DNA of 64,000 nucleotides from Roseovarius sp. MMSF_3350 (lineage in GTDB: Bacteria > Pseudomonadota > Alphaproteobacteria > Rhodobacterales > Rhodobacteraceae). Below are positions 1 through 10,000 of the stretch, one piece after another. The position numbers and the translations under genes were made by a program. Each line of letters starts with the position of its first letter. The first letter of the stretch is position 1. Below the pieces are notes generated by a model. The model searched no databases. It was not told the DNA's origin and worked only from the letters and a program-made list of their open reading frames with translations. Where the stretch lies: assembly GCF_030733425.1 (NCBI RefSeq), contig NZ_JASHIZ010000015.1, forward strand, positions 1 to 64,000, in the 5' to 3' direction.

Positions 1-713
1 GGCAATGCGGCGGGCGCGGGCAGGGGGGTGCCGCGGGCGGCGGATCTGATCGCGTCAAGATCGACATTCTCGCGCAGGAAGGCGGCATAGCCGGCAATGG
101 CGGCGTCGAGGTCGGGATGCTCGACCGCCTGGATCAGCCCCAGGTGCCGTTCCGGCAGTGTCAGGTCGCCGCGCCGGGGCAGGACACCCAGCACGGGCAA
201 GCCGGCGCGGTCCATGCCCAGCCGGGTCAGCCGTTCGTGGCGGGGCGAGGCGCATCGGTTGAGGATGACCCCGGCAAAGGGCAGGTCGGGCATGTATTGC
301 CGAAACCCCAGCGCCGTGGCGGCGGCGGATTGCGCCTGGCCGCCCACGTCGAGCACCAGTACCACGGGCCAGCCCATGGCCAGCGCGGTTTCCGCACTTG
401 ACCCGAAGCCTTGCTGGCCGCGCGTGGCGACGCCGTCGTAGAGCCCCATCGAGCCTTCGGCCACGCAGATATCCGCGCCTGCGGCCTGCCCCGCGATGGC
501 CTGCCAAAGGCCCTCGCCCATGGCCCAGCCGTCGAGGTTGAAGCTGTCCCGCCCGCAGGCGGCCTTGTGAAAGGCGGGGTCGATGTAATCGGGGCCGGAC
601 TTGAAGGGTTGTACATTCAGACCGTCCTCGGCCAGCGCCCGCAGCAGGCCCAGCATCACGGTCGTCTTGCCGGTGCCCGAGGATGGCGCGGAGATCAGCA
701 GGCCGGCGCTCAT
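1..713 (-). CDS. cobB: Cobyrinate / hydrogenobyrinate a,c-diamide synthase, C-terminus cut by window edge
   Basis: CobB amidates side chains a and c of (hydrogeno)byrinic acid with glutamine and ATP, in the cytoplasm. The visible 237 residues begin [18 protein letters not shown], a dethiobiotin-synthase-type P-loop at residues 9-18, followed by the SGPDYIDP motif typical of CobB/CbiA. Family members run about 430 residues, so the glutamine amidotransferase half with its Cys-His pair lies left of the window. The start ATG shares ATGA with the cobM stop, so translation is probably coupled. It is the last visible gene of the minus-strand cob chain. Identity is secure; completeness cannot be judged. 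Confidence 0.93.
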   Translation of the reverse strand, partial: MSAGLLISAPSSGTGKTTVMLGLLRALAEDGLNVQPFKSGPDYIDPAFHKAACGRDSFNLDGWAMGEGLWQAIAGQAAGADICVAEGSMGLYDGVATRGQQGFGSSAETALAMGWPVVLVLDVGGQAQSAAATALGFRQYMPDLPFAGVILNRCASPRHERLTRLGMDRAGLPVLGVLPRRGDLTLPERHLGLIQAVEHPDLDAAIAGYAAFLRENVDLDAIRSAARGTPLPAPAAL

Positions 714-1513
714 GACGTGCCTTCGCTTTCCGGGGTCCAGTTCGACCAGGGGCTGTCGGCGCTTTGCGGCCTGTAGCGGCGGTCGTAATCCACGGCATAG
801 AGGCAGGAGTCGTCGAACCCTTCGCCGGCAAGCGCGGGGCCTACCAGGATCAGCGCGGTGCGGGTGATGTCCTCGCCCAGGCGGGAGGCGATATCGCCGA
901 GCGTGCCACGGATGATCTGCTGATCCGGCCAGGAGGCGCGGTACACCACGGCGACCGGACAGTCGGCGCCGTAGGCCGGGGTGAGGTCGGCGGTGACGGT
1001 GTCGAGGTTCTGGATCGACAGGTGAATGGCCAGCGTCGCGCCGGTGGCGGCGAAATTGGCGAGCGTCTCGCCCGCGGGCATCGAGGAGGCGCGACCGGGC
1101 GTCCGGGTCAGCACGACGGATTGCGCGATGCCGGGCAGGGTCAGTTCCGCGCCCAGTGCCGCGGCGGCAGCGGAAAAGGCCGGTACGCCCGGTGTGACAG
1201 ACACGGGGATGTCGAGCGCCCGCAGCCGGCGCATCTGTTCGCCCATGGCCGACCAGACCGAAAGATCGCCGGAATGCAGGCGGGCGACATCGTGCCCGGC
1301 CCGATGGGCGGTCTGGATCTCCGCGATGATCTGGTCGAGATCGAGCGGGGCCGTGTTGACGATACGCGCGCCTTCCGGGCAATGCGACAGCACCGCCTCG
1401 GGCACCAGAGAGCCGGCGTAAAGGCAGACCGGGCAGGACGCGATGATGTCGCGGCCGCGCAGGGTCAGAAGATCGGGCGCGCCGGGACCGGCGCCGATGA
1501 AGTGAACGGTCAT
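710..1513 (-). CDS. cobM: Precorrin-4 C11-methyltransferase
   Basis: CobM transfers a methyl group from S-adenosylmethionine to C11 of precorrin-4 in the aerobic corrin pathway. The 267-residue protein is a single tetrapyrrole-methylase domain: the N-terminal [11 protein letters not shown] loop (residues 7-17), YAGSLV (32-37) and HSGDLSVW (80-87) match the CobM/CbiF family, as does the length. The frame is open further upstream, but the start at 1513 puts the SAM-loop at the usual position and gives an ATGA overlap with the cobE stop. Its own stop overlaps the cobB start in the same way. Confidence 0.95.
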   Translation of the reverse strand: MTVHFIGAGPGAPDLLTLRGRDIIASCPVCLYAGSLVPEAVLSHCPEGARIVNTAPLDLDQIIAEIQTAHRAGHDVARLHSGDLSVWSAMGEQMRRLRALDIPVSVTPGVPAFSAAAAALGAELTLPGIAQSVVLTRTPGRASSMPAGETLANFAATGATLAIHLSIQNLDTVTADLTPAYGADCPVAVVYRASWPDQQIIRGTLGDIASRLGEDITRTALILVGPALAGEGFDDSCLYAVDYDRRYRPQSADSPWSNWTPESEGTS

Positions 1514-1866
1514 GGGGTCTTTCCTTTGGCCAGGGCACAGGTGGCCATGCGGTCGGTTGAAATGCAGCGGGGGGCCAGCAGCGTCGCGCCGGGACCTGCG
1601 GCGGCGAGGGCCGCGGCTTCGGCGACCGAGCCGGTGCCGCGTGCGCGCAAGGACGCCGCGGAGGTGCTCTGCGTGGCTTGTCGCGTCATGTCTTCGGGCG
1701 GTATGGCGTGCAGGGGTAGGCCAAGTTCGCGGGCGAAGGGCGCCAGTTGATCGGCCTTGTCCTGCGCGGTGGCCAGCGCATCGGGCGTGCCGCCGGTCCG
1801 GGCCAGGGCATCGCGGAACGATGTGCGTGTGGCGCGTGTGGTGAAGCCCATGCCGGCGACGATCAT
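1510..1866 (-). CDS. cobE: CobE, CbiG C-terminal-domain protein
   Basis: This 118-residue protein is the stand-alone C-terminal CbiG domain known as CobE in aerobic cobalamin producers. It begins [17 protein letters not shown] and carries the conserved stretch of small residues around positions 70-100. The family is needed for cobalamin synthesis in Pseudomonas, but its exact reaction is not firmly defined. The start at 1866 gives an ATGA overlap with the cobL stop; an in-frame ATG at 1878 would add four residues. The stop overlaps the cobM start, so the gene is translationally coupled on both sides. Confidence 0.88.
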   Translation of the reverse strand: MIVAGMGFTTRATRTSFRDALARTGGTPDALATAQDKADQLAPFARELGLPLHAIPPEDMTRQATQSTSAASLRARGTGSVAEAAALAAAGPGATLLAPRCISTDRMATCALAKGKTP

Positions 1867-3047
1867 GGAAAGCTCCATTGCGTGATCGGGTAAGCCTGCG
1901 CCCAACCGCGTTTGCGCCCCATGGGTTGCGCTTGCGCCACTTCGAAGCGGTGCAGTTCGCCGCCGCGGCGGGCGTGGGCATCGGCCAGAAGCGCCTCTGA
2001 TTCCAGGGTGACCGCGTTGGCGACGATGCGCACGTCTTTCAGTCCTTCGACAAAGGTCAGAAGGTCGGAGGAAAGACCGCCGCCGATGAAGACGGCGTCG
2101 GGTTTCGGCAGGTCTTTCAGGGCGGCGGGGGCCGTGCCCTGGACCACATGCAGGCGGTCGACGCCGAGCGCGCGGGCATTGGCGTTGATCAGCGCGATGC
2201 GGTCGGCGCGGGGCTCGACGACGCTGGCCGTGAGGGATGGATCGCAGAGCAGCCATTCGATCCCGATGCTGCCCGAGCCGCCGCCGATGTCCCACAGGTG
2301 CTCGCCCGGTTTCGGGGCCAATGCCGAAAGAGTCAGCGCCCGGATGTGACGCTTGGTCATGACGCCATCGGTTTCGAAGAGTGTGTCGGGCAGGCCGCTG
2401 GCGCGGGGCAGGGCCGGGCCGTCGCCCGCAACCTCGACCGCGGTGCAGACCGGGTGGGCGAAGTCGCCGGACAAGGCCTCGGCGGTGTCGTGCGTGATAC
2501 GTTCGCGTGGGCCGCCCAGTGCCTCCATCACGGAGACCTTTGAGGTGCCGAAACCGGTGTCGCGCAGGTAGGTCGCAAGCTCTGTCACCGCGTCGCCGTC
2601 GCGCAGCAGGACGATCAGGCGCGCGCGCGGGGCCAGGTGCGGGCGCAGGCGGGTCAGCGGCGCCGCGTGCAGGCCGGTGCAGATTGTGCGGTCGAGCGGC
2701 CAGCCGAGGCGGTTCGCGGCGAGAGAAAACGTCGACCGGCCCGGATAGGCACGCCATTCGGACGGATCCAGATGCCCGGTGATCGTCGTGCCCGCGCCGA
2801 ACCAGAACGGGTCACCCGAGGCCAGGACGACGCAGGGCGTGCCGCGCAGGGCCAGCAGGTCTTCGACCCCCTTGGCAAAGGGCACGGGCCAGGGGATCGT
2901 GCGGGCGGGCGTCTCGATCAGTGACAGGTGCCGCTCGGGTCCCATGACGATTTCCGCCGCCTCCAGCGCGGATCGGCTTGCGGCGCACAGGCCGTCCGGG
3001 CCATCTTCGCCCAGACCGATGATCGTCAGCCACGGAGCCTCAGACAT
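1863..3047 (-). CDS. cobL: Precorrin-6Y C5,15-methyltransferase (decarboxylating)
   Basis: CobL methylates C5 and C15 of precorrin-6B and decarboxylates the C12 acetate, giving precorrin-8X. The 394-residue protein shows the fused architecture. A CbiE-like methylase domain has GLGEDG at 11-16 and ASGDPFWFG at 76-84. A CbiT-like Rossmann methyltransferase has [10 protein letters not shown] at 253-262. Its ATG (3047-3045) and the ATG of divergent cobK (3046-3048) share one CATG, so there is no spacer for a promoter between them and no clear Shine-Dalgarno for cobL. Expression probably comes from run-through of the upstream operon or a promoter inside cobK. Confidence 0.95.
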   Translation of the reverse strand: MSEAPWLTIIGLGEDGPDGLCAASRSALEAAEIVMGPERHLSLIETPARTIPWPVPFAKGVEDLLALRGTPCVVLASGDPFWFGAGTTITGHLDPSEWRAYPGRSTFSLAANRLGWPLDRTICTGLHAAPLTRLRPHLAPRARLIVLLRDGDAVTELATYLRDTGFGTSKVSVMEALGGPRERITHDTAEALSGDFAHPVCTAVEVAGDGPALPRASGLPDTLFETDGVMTKRHIRALTLSALAPKPGEHLWDIGGGSGSIGIEWLLCDPSLTASVVEPRADRIALINANARALGVDRLHVVQGTAPAALKDLPKPDAVFIGGGLSSDLLTFVEGLKDVRIVANAVTLESEALLADAHARRGGELHRFEVAQAQPMGRKRGWAQAYPITQWSFP

Positions 3048-3795
3048 GACACCGACCGTTCTGCTGCTGGGCGGCACGACCGAAGCCATGCGGATGGGGC
3101 AGGCGCTGGCCGCGCGGGGCGTGCGCGCCACGATCAGCCTTGCGGGACGGGTCAAGTCCCCCGCGGAGCAGCCCCTGCCGGTGCGTATTGGCGGCTTTGG
3201 CGGTGTGGACGGGTTGGTTGCCCATCTCAAGGCGGAAGGCGTGACCCATGTGATCGACGCGACCCATCCCTTCGCCGCGCAGATGAGCGCCAATGCGGTT
3301 GACGCCTGTGATGCGTTGGACCTGCCCCTGCTGGCGCTGACACGGGCGCCGTGGAAGGCCGGGGCGCAGGATCGCTGGATCCATGTGCCGGATATGGATG
3401 GCGCGGTGGCTGCGCTGTCCGGTCGGCCGAGGCGCGTTTTCCTGGCGCTGGGGCGGATGAACCTGCCCGCCTTTGCCGCGCAGCCGCAGCACGACTACCT
3501 GTTGCGGCTGGTCGATGCGCCGGATCGGTTGCCGCTGCCAAAGGCGCAGGTCGTCATCGACCGCGGTCCGTTCGAGGTGGAGGGCGACCTGGCACTGATG
3601 CGGGCGCATGGCACCGAACTGGTGGTGTCGAAGAACGCGGGCGGCACGGGGGCGCAGGCCAAGATCGTCGCGGCGCGGAAGCTTCGCCTTCCGGTGGTCA
3701 TGATCGACCGGCCCGCCATCCCGGCCCGTGCCGAGGCGCATGACGTCGAAGAGGTGCTGGACTGGCTTCATGGCGAGACCGCGCGCGGGGTGTAG
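3046..3795 (+). CDS. cobK: Precorrin-6A reductase
   Basis: CobK reduces precorrin-6A to its dihydro form (precorrin-6B) with NADPH. The 249-residue protein starts [21 protein letters not shown], a nucleotide-binding N-terminus, and has the family motif DATHPFAAQMS at 71-81 and SKNAGGTGAQAK near 200. A GGAG at 3034-3037 sits eight bases before the ATG and supports this start. It is the only plus-strand gene between cobB and the riboswitch. It overlaps cobL head to head by two bases and cobJ tail to tail by 28 bases, so any minus-strand transcript running from cobJ into cobL is antisense to all of cobK. Confidence 0.95.
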   Translation: MTPTVLLLGGTTEAMRMGQALAARGVRATISLAGRVKSPAEQPLPVRIGGFGGVDGLVAHLKAEGVTHVIDATHPFAAQMSANAVDACDALDLPLLALTRAPWKAGAQDRWIHVPDMDGAVAALSGRPRRVFLALGRMNLPAFAAQPQHDYLLRLVDAPDRLPLPKAQVVIDRGPFEVEGDLALMRAHGTELVVSKNAGGTGAQAKIVAARKLRLPVVMIDRPAIPARAEAHDVEEVLDWLHGETARGV

Positions 3796-4520
3796 ACGAG
3801 GGGCGCGCCGCGCCGCTCGATCAGCCGGGTGGTGGAGTTGCCGACAAGGACGACCGTGCGCATGTCGGCCATCTCGGGTGTGCAGCGTGACAAGGGCACG
3901 ACCTGCAAGGTTTCCTCGGGGGTGCTGACGGCGCGGGCGAATATGACCGGGCGGTCGTCGCCGCAGGCGTCGTTCAGGATGTCCAGTGTCCGGGCAAAGC
4001 CTTCGGGCCGGGATTTCGACCGTGGATTGTAGAAGGCCATCGCGAAATCCGCCTCTGCCGCGAGGCGCAGGCGCTTTTCGATCAGCGCCCAGGGCTTGAG
4101 GTTGTCGCTGAGGTTGATGGCGCAGAAATCGTGCCCCAAGGGCGCGCCGGCGCGCGCGGCGGCGGCCAGCATGGCGGTGATGCCGGGCAGGACGCGGATA
4201 TCAAGGTTACGCCATTCGGCCGGGCCGGCCTCGACCGCCTCGAACACGGCGGAGGCCATGGCGAAGACGCCCGGATCGCCCGAAGATACCACGACCACGC
4301 GCTTGCCCTCGCCCGCCATCTCAAGCGCGTGGCGGGCGCGGTCCAGCTCGACACGGTTGTCGGACGGGTGCAGGGTGAGCCCGGGACGTTCGGACACGCG
4401 GGCGACGTAGGGAATGTAGCCGACCACGTCGGTGGCCTGCGCGAGCGCTGCGGTGACTTCGGGCGTCACCAGGTCGTCGGCGCCGGGGCCGAGGCCTGCT
4501 ATGACGACGCTGCCCGTCAT
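3768..4520 (-). CDS. cobJ: Precorrin-3B C17-methyltransferase
   Basis: CobJ methylates C17 of precorrin-3B and drives ring contraction to precorrin-4. The 250-residue single-domain methylase has GLGPG at residues 9-13, GYIPYV near 34 and SSGDPGVFAMAS at 79-90, all typical of CobJ/CbiH. The start at 4520 gives an ATGA overlap with the cobI stop. The open frame extends further upstream, but that part is antisense-like sequence without family similarity. The 3' end overlaps the end of cobK by 28 bases. Confidence 0.95.
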   Translation of the reverse strand: MTGSVVIAGLGPGADDLVTPEVTAALAQATDVVGYIPYVARVSERPGLTLHPSDNRVELDRARHALEMAGEGKRVVVVSSGDPGVFAMASAVFEAVEAGPAEWRNLDIRVLPGITAMLAAAARAGAPLGHDFCAINLSDNLKPWALIEKRLRLAAEADFAMAFYNPRSKSRPEGFARTLDILNDACGDDRPVIFARAVSTPEETLQVVPLSRCTPEMADMRTVVLVGNSTTRLIERRGAPLVYTPRAVSP

Positions 4521-5248
4521 GGGCGCCGGCCCTGCCCGTGCACGATGATAATCGAGAAATAGGGCGTGATCTTGTCCTCGGCCTCGGACAGGCGTTGCAC
4601 TGTCTGGTTGGGCATCGAGGCGTATTCGACCAGCCACGCCGCATCGTACCGGCCCGCCCGGCGCAGGGCGCGGCGGATCTTATCGATGTTGCGGCCGATC
4701 TTCATGACCACCAGCGCGTCGGCGCGGGTCATGTGTTCGACCAGCGTGTCCTCGGGCAGGGTGCCCATCAGGGTGGAGAGGATGTCGTCACCCCAGGTAA
4801 TCGGCGCGTCCGTGGCCGTCCATGCGGCGGACATGCCGGTGATGGCGGGGACGACCTGCACCGGGCAGTCGTCGCGCAGGCGTGAATGCAGGTGCATGAA
4901 AGAGCCGTAGAAGAACGGGTCGCCTTCGCAGACGATCACCACGTCCTCGCCTGCCTTGGACAAGGCACACAAGCGGTCGGTGCAGGTCTGGTAGAATGCC
5001 GACAGCATTTCGTTGTAGCGCGGATCGGTCAGCGGAATTTCGGTGGTGACGGGGTATTCCATGGCGATCTCGGTGACGTCGGCGCGCAGCATCCCCTCGA
5101 CGATGCGCCGGGCCTGTCCCTGCCGCCCCGCCTTGCGGAAAAACGCGACGTGCCGCGCGCCGCGCAGCAGGCGGTCGGCCTTGACCGACAGAAGCTCGGG
5201 GTCGCCGGGACCGAGCCCCACGCCCCAGATCGTGCCCGGCGTGCTCAT
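4517..5248 (-). CDS. cobI: Precorrin-2 C20-methyltransferase
   Basis: CobI adds a methyl group to C20 of precorrin-2, giving precorrin-3A, the substrate of CobG. The 243-residue protein has GVGLGPGD at 9-16, the LLSVKA segment that follows it in this family, and CEGDPFFYGSFMHL in the middle of the chain. The length is normal. The ATG at 5248 overlaps the cobH stop as ATGA, and the stop overlaps the cobJ start, so cobHIJ should be translated as a coupled unit. Confidence 0.95.
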   Translation of the reverse strand: MSTPGTIWGVGLGPGDPELLSVKADRLLRGARHVAFFRKAGRQGQARRIVEGMLRADVTEIAMEYPVTTEIPLTDPRYNEMLSAFYQTCTDRLCALSKAGEDVVIVCEGDPFFYGSFMHLHSRLRDDCPVQVVPAITGMSAAWTATDAPITWGDDILSTLMGTLPEDTLVEHMTRADALVVMKIGRNIDKIRRALRRAGRYDAAWLVEYASMPNQTVQRLSEAEDKITPYFSIIIVHGQGRRP

Positions 5249-5874
5249 TCCGCGCGGCTCGCGATGGCGTTGATGGCGGCCACGGTGATGGCGCTGCCGC
5301 CCAGCCGGCCCTCGACGATGCAGCAGGGCACCGGCTGATCGGCCCAGAGCGCATCCTTCGATTCGCGCGCGCCGACAAAGCCGACGGGGCAGCCGATAAT
5401 GGCCGCCGGGCGCGGGCAGTCCGGGTCTTCGAGCATGTTGAGAAGATGGAAAAGCGCGGTGGGCGCGTTGCCGATGGCCACGAGCGCCCCGGCCAGTTTC
5501 GGGCGCCACAGTTCCAGTGCCGCGGCAGAGCGCGTGTTGCCCATCTCGCGCGCACGCTCGACGATGCCGTCGGCGTGCAGGGTGCAGATCACCTCGTTGT
5601 CGGCGGGAAGGCGGCTGCGCGTGACACCCTCAGATACCATGCGGGCATCGCAGAAGATCGGCGCGCCATTCTCCAGCGCGGCACGGGCGGTGCGGGCGAA
5701 GCCGGGGGAGAAGCGCACATGCTCTTCCAGCCCGACCATGCCGGCGGCGTGGATCATGCGGACGGCGATGGGTTCTTCATCCGCGTCGAACCTCGACAAC
5801 GCGGCTTCGGCCCGGATGGTGGCGAAGCTTTCGCGGTAGATGGCCGCGCCGTCCTTTTCGTATTCGTATGGCAT
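5245..5874 (-). CDS. cobH: Precorrin-8X methylmutase
   Basis: CobH moves the C11 methyl group to C12, converting precorrin-8X to hydrogenobyrinic acid. The 209-residue protein has the family's active-site histidine within RMIHAAGM (His42) and the FCDARMVSEGVTRSRLP segment near residue 80. The start at 5874 shares one base with the cobG stop (TGATG). The stop overlaps the cobI start as ATGA. Confidence 0.95.
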   Translation of the reverse strand: MPYEYEKDGAAIYRESFATIRAEAALSRFDADEEPIAVRMIHAAGMVGLEEHVRFSPGFARTARAALENGAPIFCDARMVSEGVTRSRLPADNEVICTLHADGIVERAREMGNTRSAAALELWRPKLAGALVAIGNAPTALFHLLNMLEDPDCPRPAAIIGCPVGFVGARESKDALWADQPVPCCIVEGRLGGSAITVAAINAIASRAE

Positions 5875-7004
5875 CAAAGGGTCTCGTTCAGGTCTTCGGG
5901 GCTGAGGCCCCGTGCGCAGGGTGTGTCCCACGGCGCTCCGTTGCGGACAAGGTCGAAACGTCCGTCGCGTCCGGTCAGGGTCGTGTCGGCGGCGCGGGGA
6001 AGGGCGCAGCCCTTGGCGCAGCCGGAGACGTGCAGGGTGCCGGAAACGCGGCCAGCCAGATCGCGGGCAGTGTCCATGGTGGAAACGGTCGCCTGCGGGC
6101 AGAAAGGCGCGCCGGGGCAGGCGTGGGCGGACATGAGCGGATTGCCGGGTTGGGTGACGAAGGGCGTGTCACCGGGCGTGCCGTCCACCAGCAGGAAGAG
6201 ACGGTTCAGCATCAGGCGCATGTGCGATGCGCCGCTGGTTTCCAGCAGGGTCTGTAGATCGGCGGCGGCCAGTTTGCCGAATGGTGCGCCGAGGATGAAT
6301 CCTTCGGGTACGGGGCCGGGATTGCTTGGGGCGGACTGCATGCGCGGTTCTGCGACATTCCAATCTTGTGGAAGGGGGTGCGTCGCCAGATGCCGCGCCA
6401 TGCGGCCCGACGCGTGGCCGCCGGTCTCGGTGAACCAGTGGGCGAGGTCCAGAAGGGCGAATGTGGCCGAGGCCTCTGTCACGGGGCGGGCCTTGGCGGC
6501 GCCGTCGGCGCGCAGGAGCAGCGCGCCGGAGGCGTCCCGCTCGAACCGGAAATCCGCCGAGCCGTCGACCAGACATGCCGCTGGCCCGGTGTCGATGGCA
6601 AAGCCCATCTTCTGAGGCAGGTCGGGCAGGTCAGGAAGGGTGGCGAGGACCCGGTCATAGAGCCGGTCGGTCAGCCCGCCCGCATCGCGCCGGGCCGGGA
6701 CAAGGATGTTGCGATGACCCTCGATGGCGGGGTCTGCATCTATAAGGCCGAGCGTGTCGAGGGCACCAAGCAGGGCTGGATGGTCGGCCTCGGTGACGCC
6801 GCGCAGTTGCAGGTTGGCCCGCGAGGTGAGGTCGATCACGCCGTTGCCGTAACGCTGCGACAGGTCGCACAGGGCCAGAACCTGCGCCTTGCTCAGCTCA
6901 CCCCTGAAGGGCCGCACGCGCACGACCAGCCCGTCGCCCGACATCATCGGGCGGTGCGCGCCGGGGCACCAGCCCTTGACGATCGGGGGCGCGGCACCGT
7001 TCAT
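5874..7004 (-). CDS. cobG: Precorrin-3B synthase, Fe-S oxygen-dependent enzyme
   Basis: CobG uses molecular oxygen, an Fe-S cluster and non-haem iron to hydroxylate precorrin-3A and form a gamma-lactone. Its presence marks the aerobic route. The 376-residue protein resembles sulfite/nitrite reductases: half-domains with SRANLQLRGV near 61-70 and the cluster motif Cx5C...Cx3C at Cys296, Cys302, Cys329 and Cys333. Some Rhodobacter use CobZ for this step, so finding CobG is informative. The start at 7004 overlaps the cobN stop as ATGA. A longer open frame to 7052 lacks support. Confidence 0.94.
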   Translation of the reverse strand: MNGAAPPIVKGWCPGAHRPMMSGDGLVVRVRPFRGELSKAQVLALCDLSQRYGNGVIDLTSRANLQLRGVTEADHPALLGALDTLGLIDADPAIEGHRNILVPARRDAGGLTDRLYDRVLATLPDLPDLPQKMGFAIDTGPAACLVDGSADFRFERDASGALLLRADGAAKARPVTEASATFALLDLAHWFTETGGHASGRMARHLATHPLPQDWNVAEPRMQSAPSNPGPVPEGFILGAPFGKLAAADLQTLLETSGASHMRLMLNRLFLLVDGTPGDTPFVTQPGNPLMSAHACPGAPFCPQATVSTMDTARDLAGRVSGTLHVSGCAKGCALPRAADTTLTGRDGRFDLVRNGAPWDTPCARGLSPEDLNETL

Positions 7005-10000
7005 GCGCTGTCTTCCAGCCCGGCCAAGATGGCGTTGCGGCGGGTCTGCCAAAGACCGGCATCGAGCAAGGCGCGGAACCGGTCCTGCATGGCGGCATAA
7101 GCTTCGGGGTTGGCCTCGCGCAAAAAGGCGTCGGTGTCGGGGTCGCCCAGGGTCGCGTCGTGGTACGCGTCAAAGAGATGCGGGCCGACGACCTGTGCGA
7201 GATGGGCGAAGGCGGCCATGTGGTCGAGCGTGGCGGCGATCTCGGCGGCGCCCCGGAAGCCATGCCGCTTCATGCCCGCGATCCAGCCGGGATTTGTGGC
7301 ACGGGCATGGACGACGCGTGCGATTTCCTCGGGCAACGTGCGGGCGCGGGGGCGGTTGGGATCGGTATTGTCGAGATGGTAAAGCGCGGCGTGCCCGCCG
7401 GTGACAGATTGCGCGGCGGCAAACCCGGCCTCGTGCGTGGCATAGTCGGCGGCCAGCAGAAGGTCAGTTTCCGGCAGGTCCTGAAGGTGGACGAAGCTGT
7501 CGGCGTTTTCGACCCGGGCGCGGATGCCGGCATCGTCGCGCGTGGCCTCGTCGCCGTCGAGCGCCCAGGCGGAGGCGGAAAGCCACGCCTCGCCCGCCTG
7601 GCTGCGGGCCTCTGCGGTGTAGGTTTCGGGTGCGGCGCCCATGCCGAGGCCGAAGCTGCCGGGGGCGGGGCCGTAGACGCGTGCGCCCGAGGCGTGACCG
7701 GCATAGGGGTTCCAGTCGGGGGCTTCGTCGCGTTGTTCGAGGGCGCGCACGGCTTGAGAGAAGAGGCCAGAGAGCGTCGGGAAAACGTCGCGGAAAAGGC
7801 CCGAGACGCGCAGGGTGACGTCGATACGGGGGCGGTCGAGTTCGGCGATGGGCAGAACCTCCAGCCCCGAGACCCGTTCCGAGCCCTTGTCCCAGACCGG
7901 CTTGACGCCCAACAAATGCAGGGCCATGGCGAATTCCTCGCCGGCCGTGCGCATGGTGGCGGAGCCCCAGAGATCGACGATCAGGCCGCGGGGCCAGTCG
8001 CCTTCTTCCTGCAGGTGGCGGCGGATCAGTTCCTCGGCCAGCCTGACGCCCTGGGAGTGTGCGGCCCGCGTGGGAACAGAGCGGGGATCGGTGGTGTAGA
8101 GGTTGCGCCCGGTGGGCAGCACGTCGTCGCGGCCGCGATAGGGCGAGCCGGAGGGGCCCGCCGCAATGCGGCGTCCGTCGAGCGCGTCGAGCAGGGATTG
8201 CCGCTCGGCCAGGGCGCTGTTTTGCATCGGTTCCGCGTCGGTATCGGGTCGGCCCCAGATGTGCAGCCCGTCGCCGAACATGCTTTCCTTGATGTCGCAC
8301 ACGAAGCGGTCGATGCGGGTGATCGCCTCGGCGGTCGATGTGGCGCGGTCGAGGCCCAGATCGTCCTCGACACCGAGGGCCTGCGCCTCGGCGCGGATAT
8401 CGGCCTGCAGGCGGTCGCGGCGGCGGGGGTCGAGCCCGTCGGCGGTGGAGAACTCGTCAAGCAGCGATTCCAGCGTCGACAGGCGGTCGGGCGCGGCGCT
8501 GGCCTGCATCGGCGGGGGCACGTGGCCCAAGGTGACGGCGCCGATGCGGCGCTTGGCCTGCGCAGCCTCGCCGGGGTCGTTGACGATGAAGGGGTAGATG
8601 ACGGGCAGCGCGCCGGTCAGCGCCTCGGGCCAGCAGGCGGGCGACAGGGCGACGGCCTTGCCCGGCAGCCATTCAAGCGTGCCATGCGCGCCGATATGGA
8701 CGAGTGCGTCGGCTTCGGTCTGGAGCCAGAGGTAGAAGGCGACATAGGCGTGGCGGGGCACGCGGGACAGGTCGTGGTAGTCATCGTCGCGGGTCTTGGG
8801 CGTGCCGCGCTCGGGTTGCAGCGCGACGATGGCGTTGCCGAGGCGGAGGGCGGCGAAACGGAATTCCCCGTCCTGCGCGTCGGCGTCGTCCTCGGGACGG
8901 CCCCAGGCCAGGTAGAGATCCTCGCGCAGAGGGGTGGGGAGCCGCGCCAGCAGCGTCTTGTAGTCCGCAAGCGGCAGGCGCATGTCGCGCGCCAGCAGGC
9001 GGTCTTCCAGTGCCGCCGGTGTCGCGTCCAGCGTGTAGCCCGCGTCGCGCAGGTCCGACAGGATGGCGCGGGCCGAGGCGGGGGCGTCGAGGCCCACGGC
9101 GTGGCCCATCTGCCAATCCTTGCCGGGATAGGTGGAGAGGATAATCGCCGGATGACGCGACGCGGCGGGCGTGGCGGCGAGGTCGAGCCAGCCTTGCACG
9201 CGGGAAACCAGCGCCGCGGTCAGGTCCGGCTCGGCCCGGTGTGCAAAGCGGGAGAATTCGAGGTCCGGATCGCGCTTGCCCGGTTCCTTGAACGAGATCG
9301 TGCCGCCGGTCAGGCGGCCGTCGACCTCGGGCAGGACGACATGCATGGCAAGGTCAGCGGGCGACAGGCCGCGTTCGGAGCCGTCCCAGGCGTCGCGGGT
9401 GGAGGTGGCCAAGGCGGCCTGAAAGACCGGCACGCCTCCCGCGTCGAGCGGCGAGGTGCCGTCATCGCCCTTGCCGGAAAAGGCGGTGGCGTTGACGATG
9501 GCGTGGGGGCCGTAGGCCTGCACCTGCCGGCGCAGCCAGCCCGCCGCCTCGGGGGCCTTGAGGGACGGAGTGAAGAGGGCGCGAACATGGTGGCCCCGCG
9601 CCTGGAAGGCCTGCATCAGCGCCTCGATCGGGGCGAGGTCGGCGGCCACCACGTAGGAGCGGTAAAAGACGATCAGGATGCGCGTCTGGGTGACGGGCAG
9701 GTCGGCGAGCGGGCAGCAGGCACCGTGCTCGGGCGTCCAGGCGCCCACCATGGGCAGCACCTTGGCCCCGCGCACCGGCGCGGCGTATAGGCCCGCGGCC
9801 AGCGACAGTTGTTGCAGCGCGGCCTGTGCCGCGATACTGCCGCCGTTGTCGCAAAGCTCGGCCAGCCTTCGCAGGGTCGAGACGGGCAGGGTGGAATAGG
9901 CGTCGAGCCGGGGATCGGGCCGGCCGTCGGCGGGCAGCACGGCGAGCGCGATGCCTTTTTCCTGCGCCAGGGCCAGGACCTGCTGCAGCCCGTATTCCCA

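Noticed and set aside
7160-9790. Open frame of 876 codons antisense to cobN
   Set aside because: High-GC shadow frame; repetitive Gly/Arg/Ala-rich product with no motif, while cobN on the other strand is clear.
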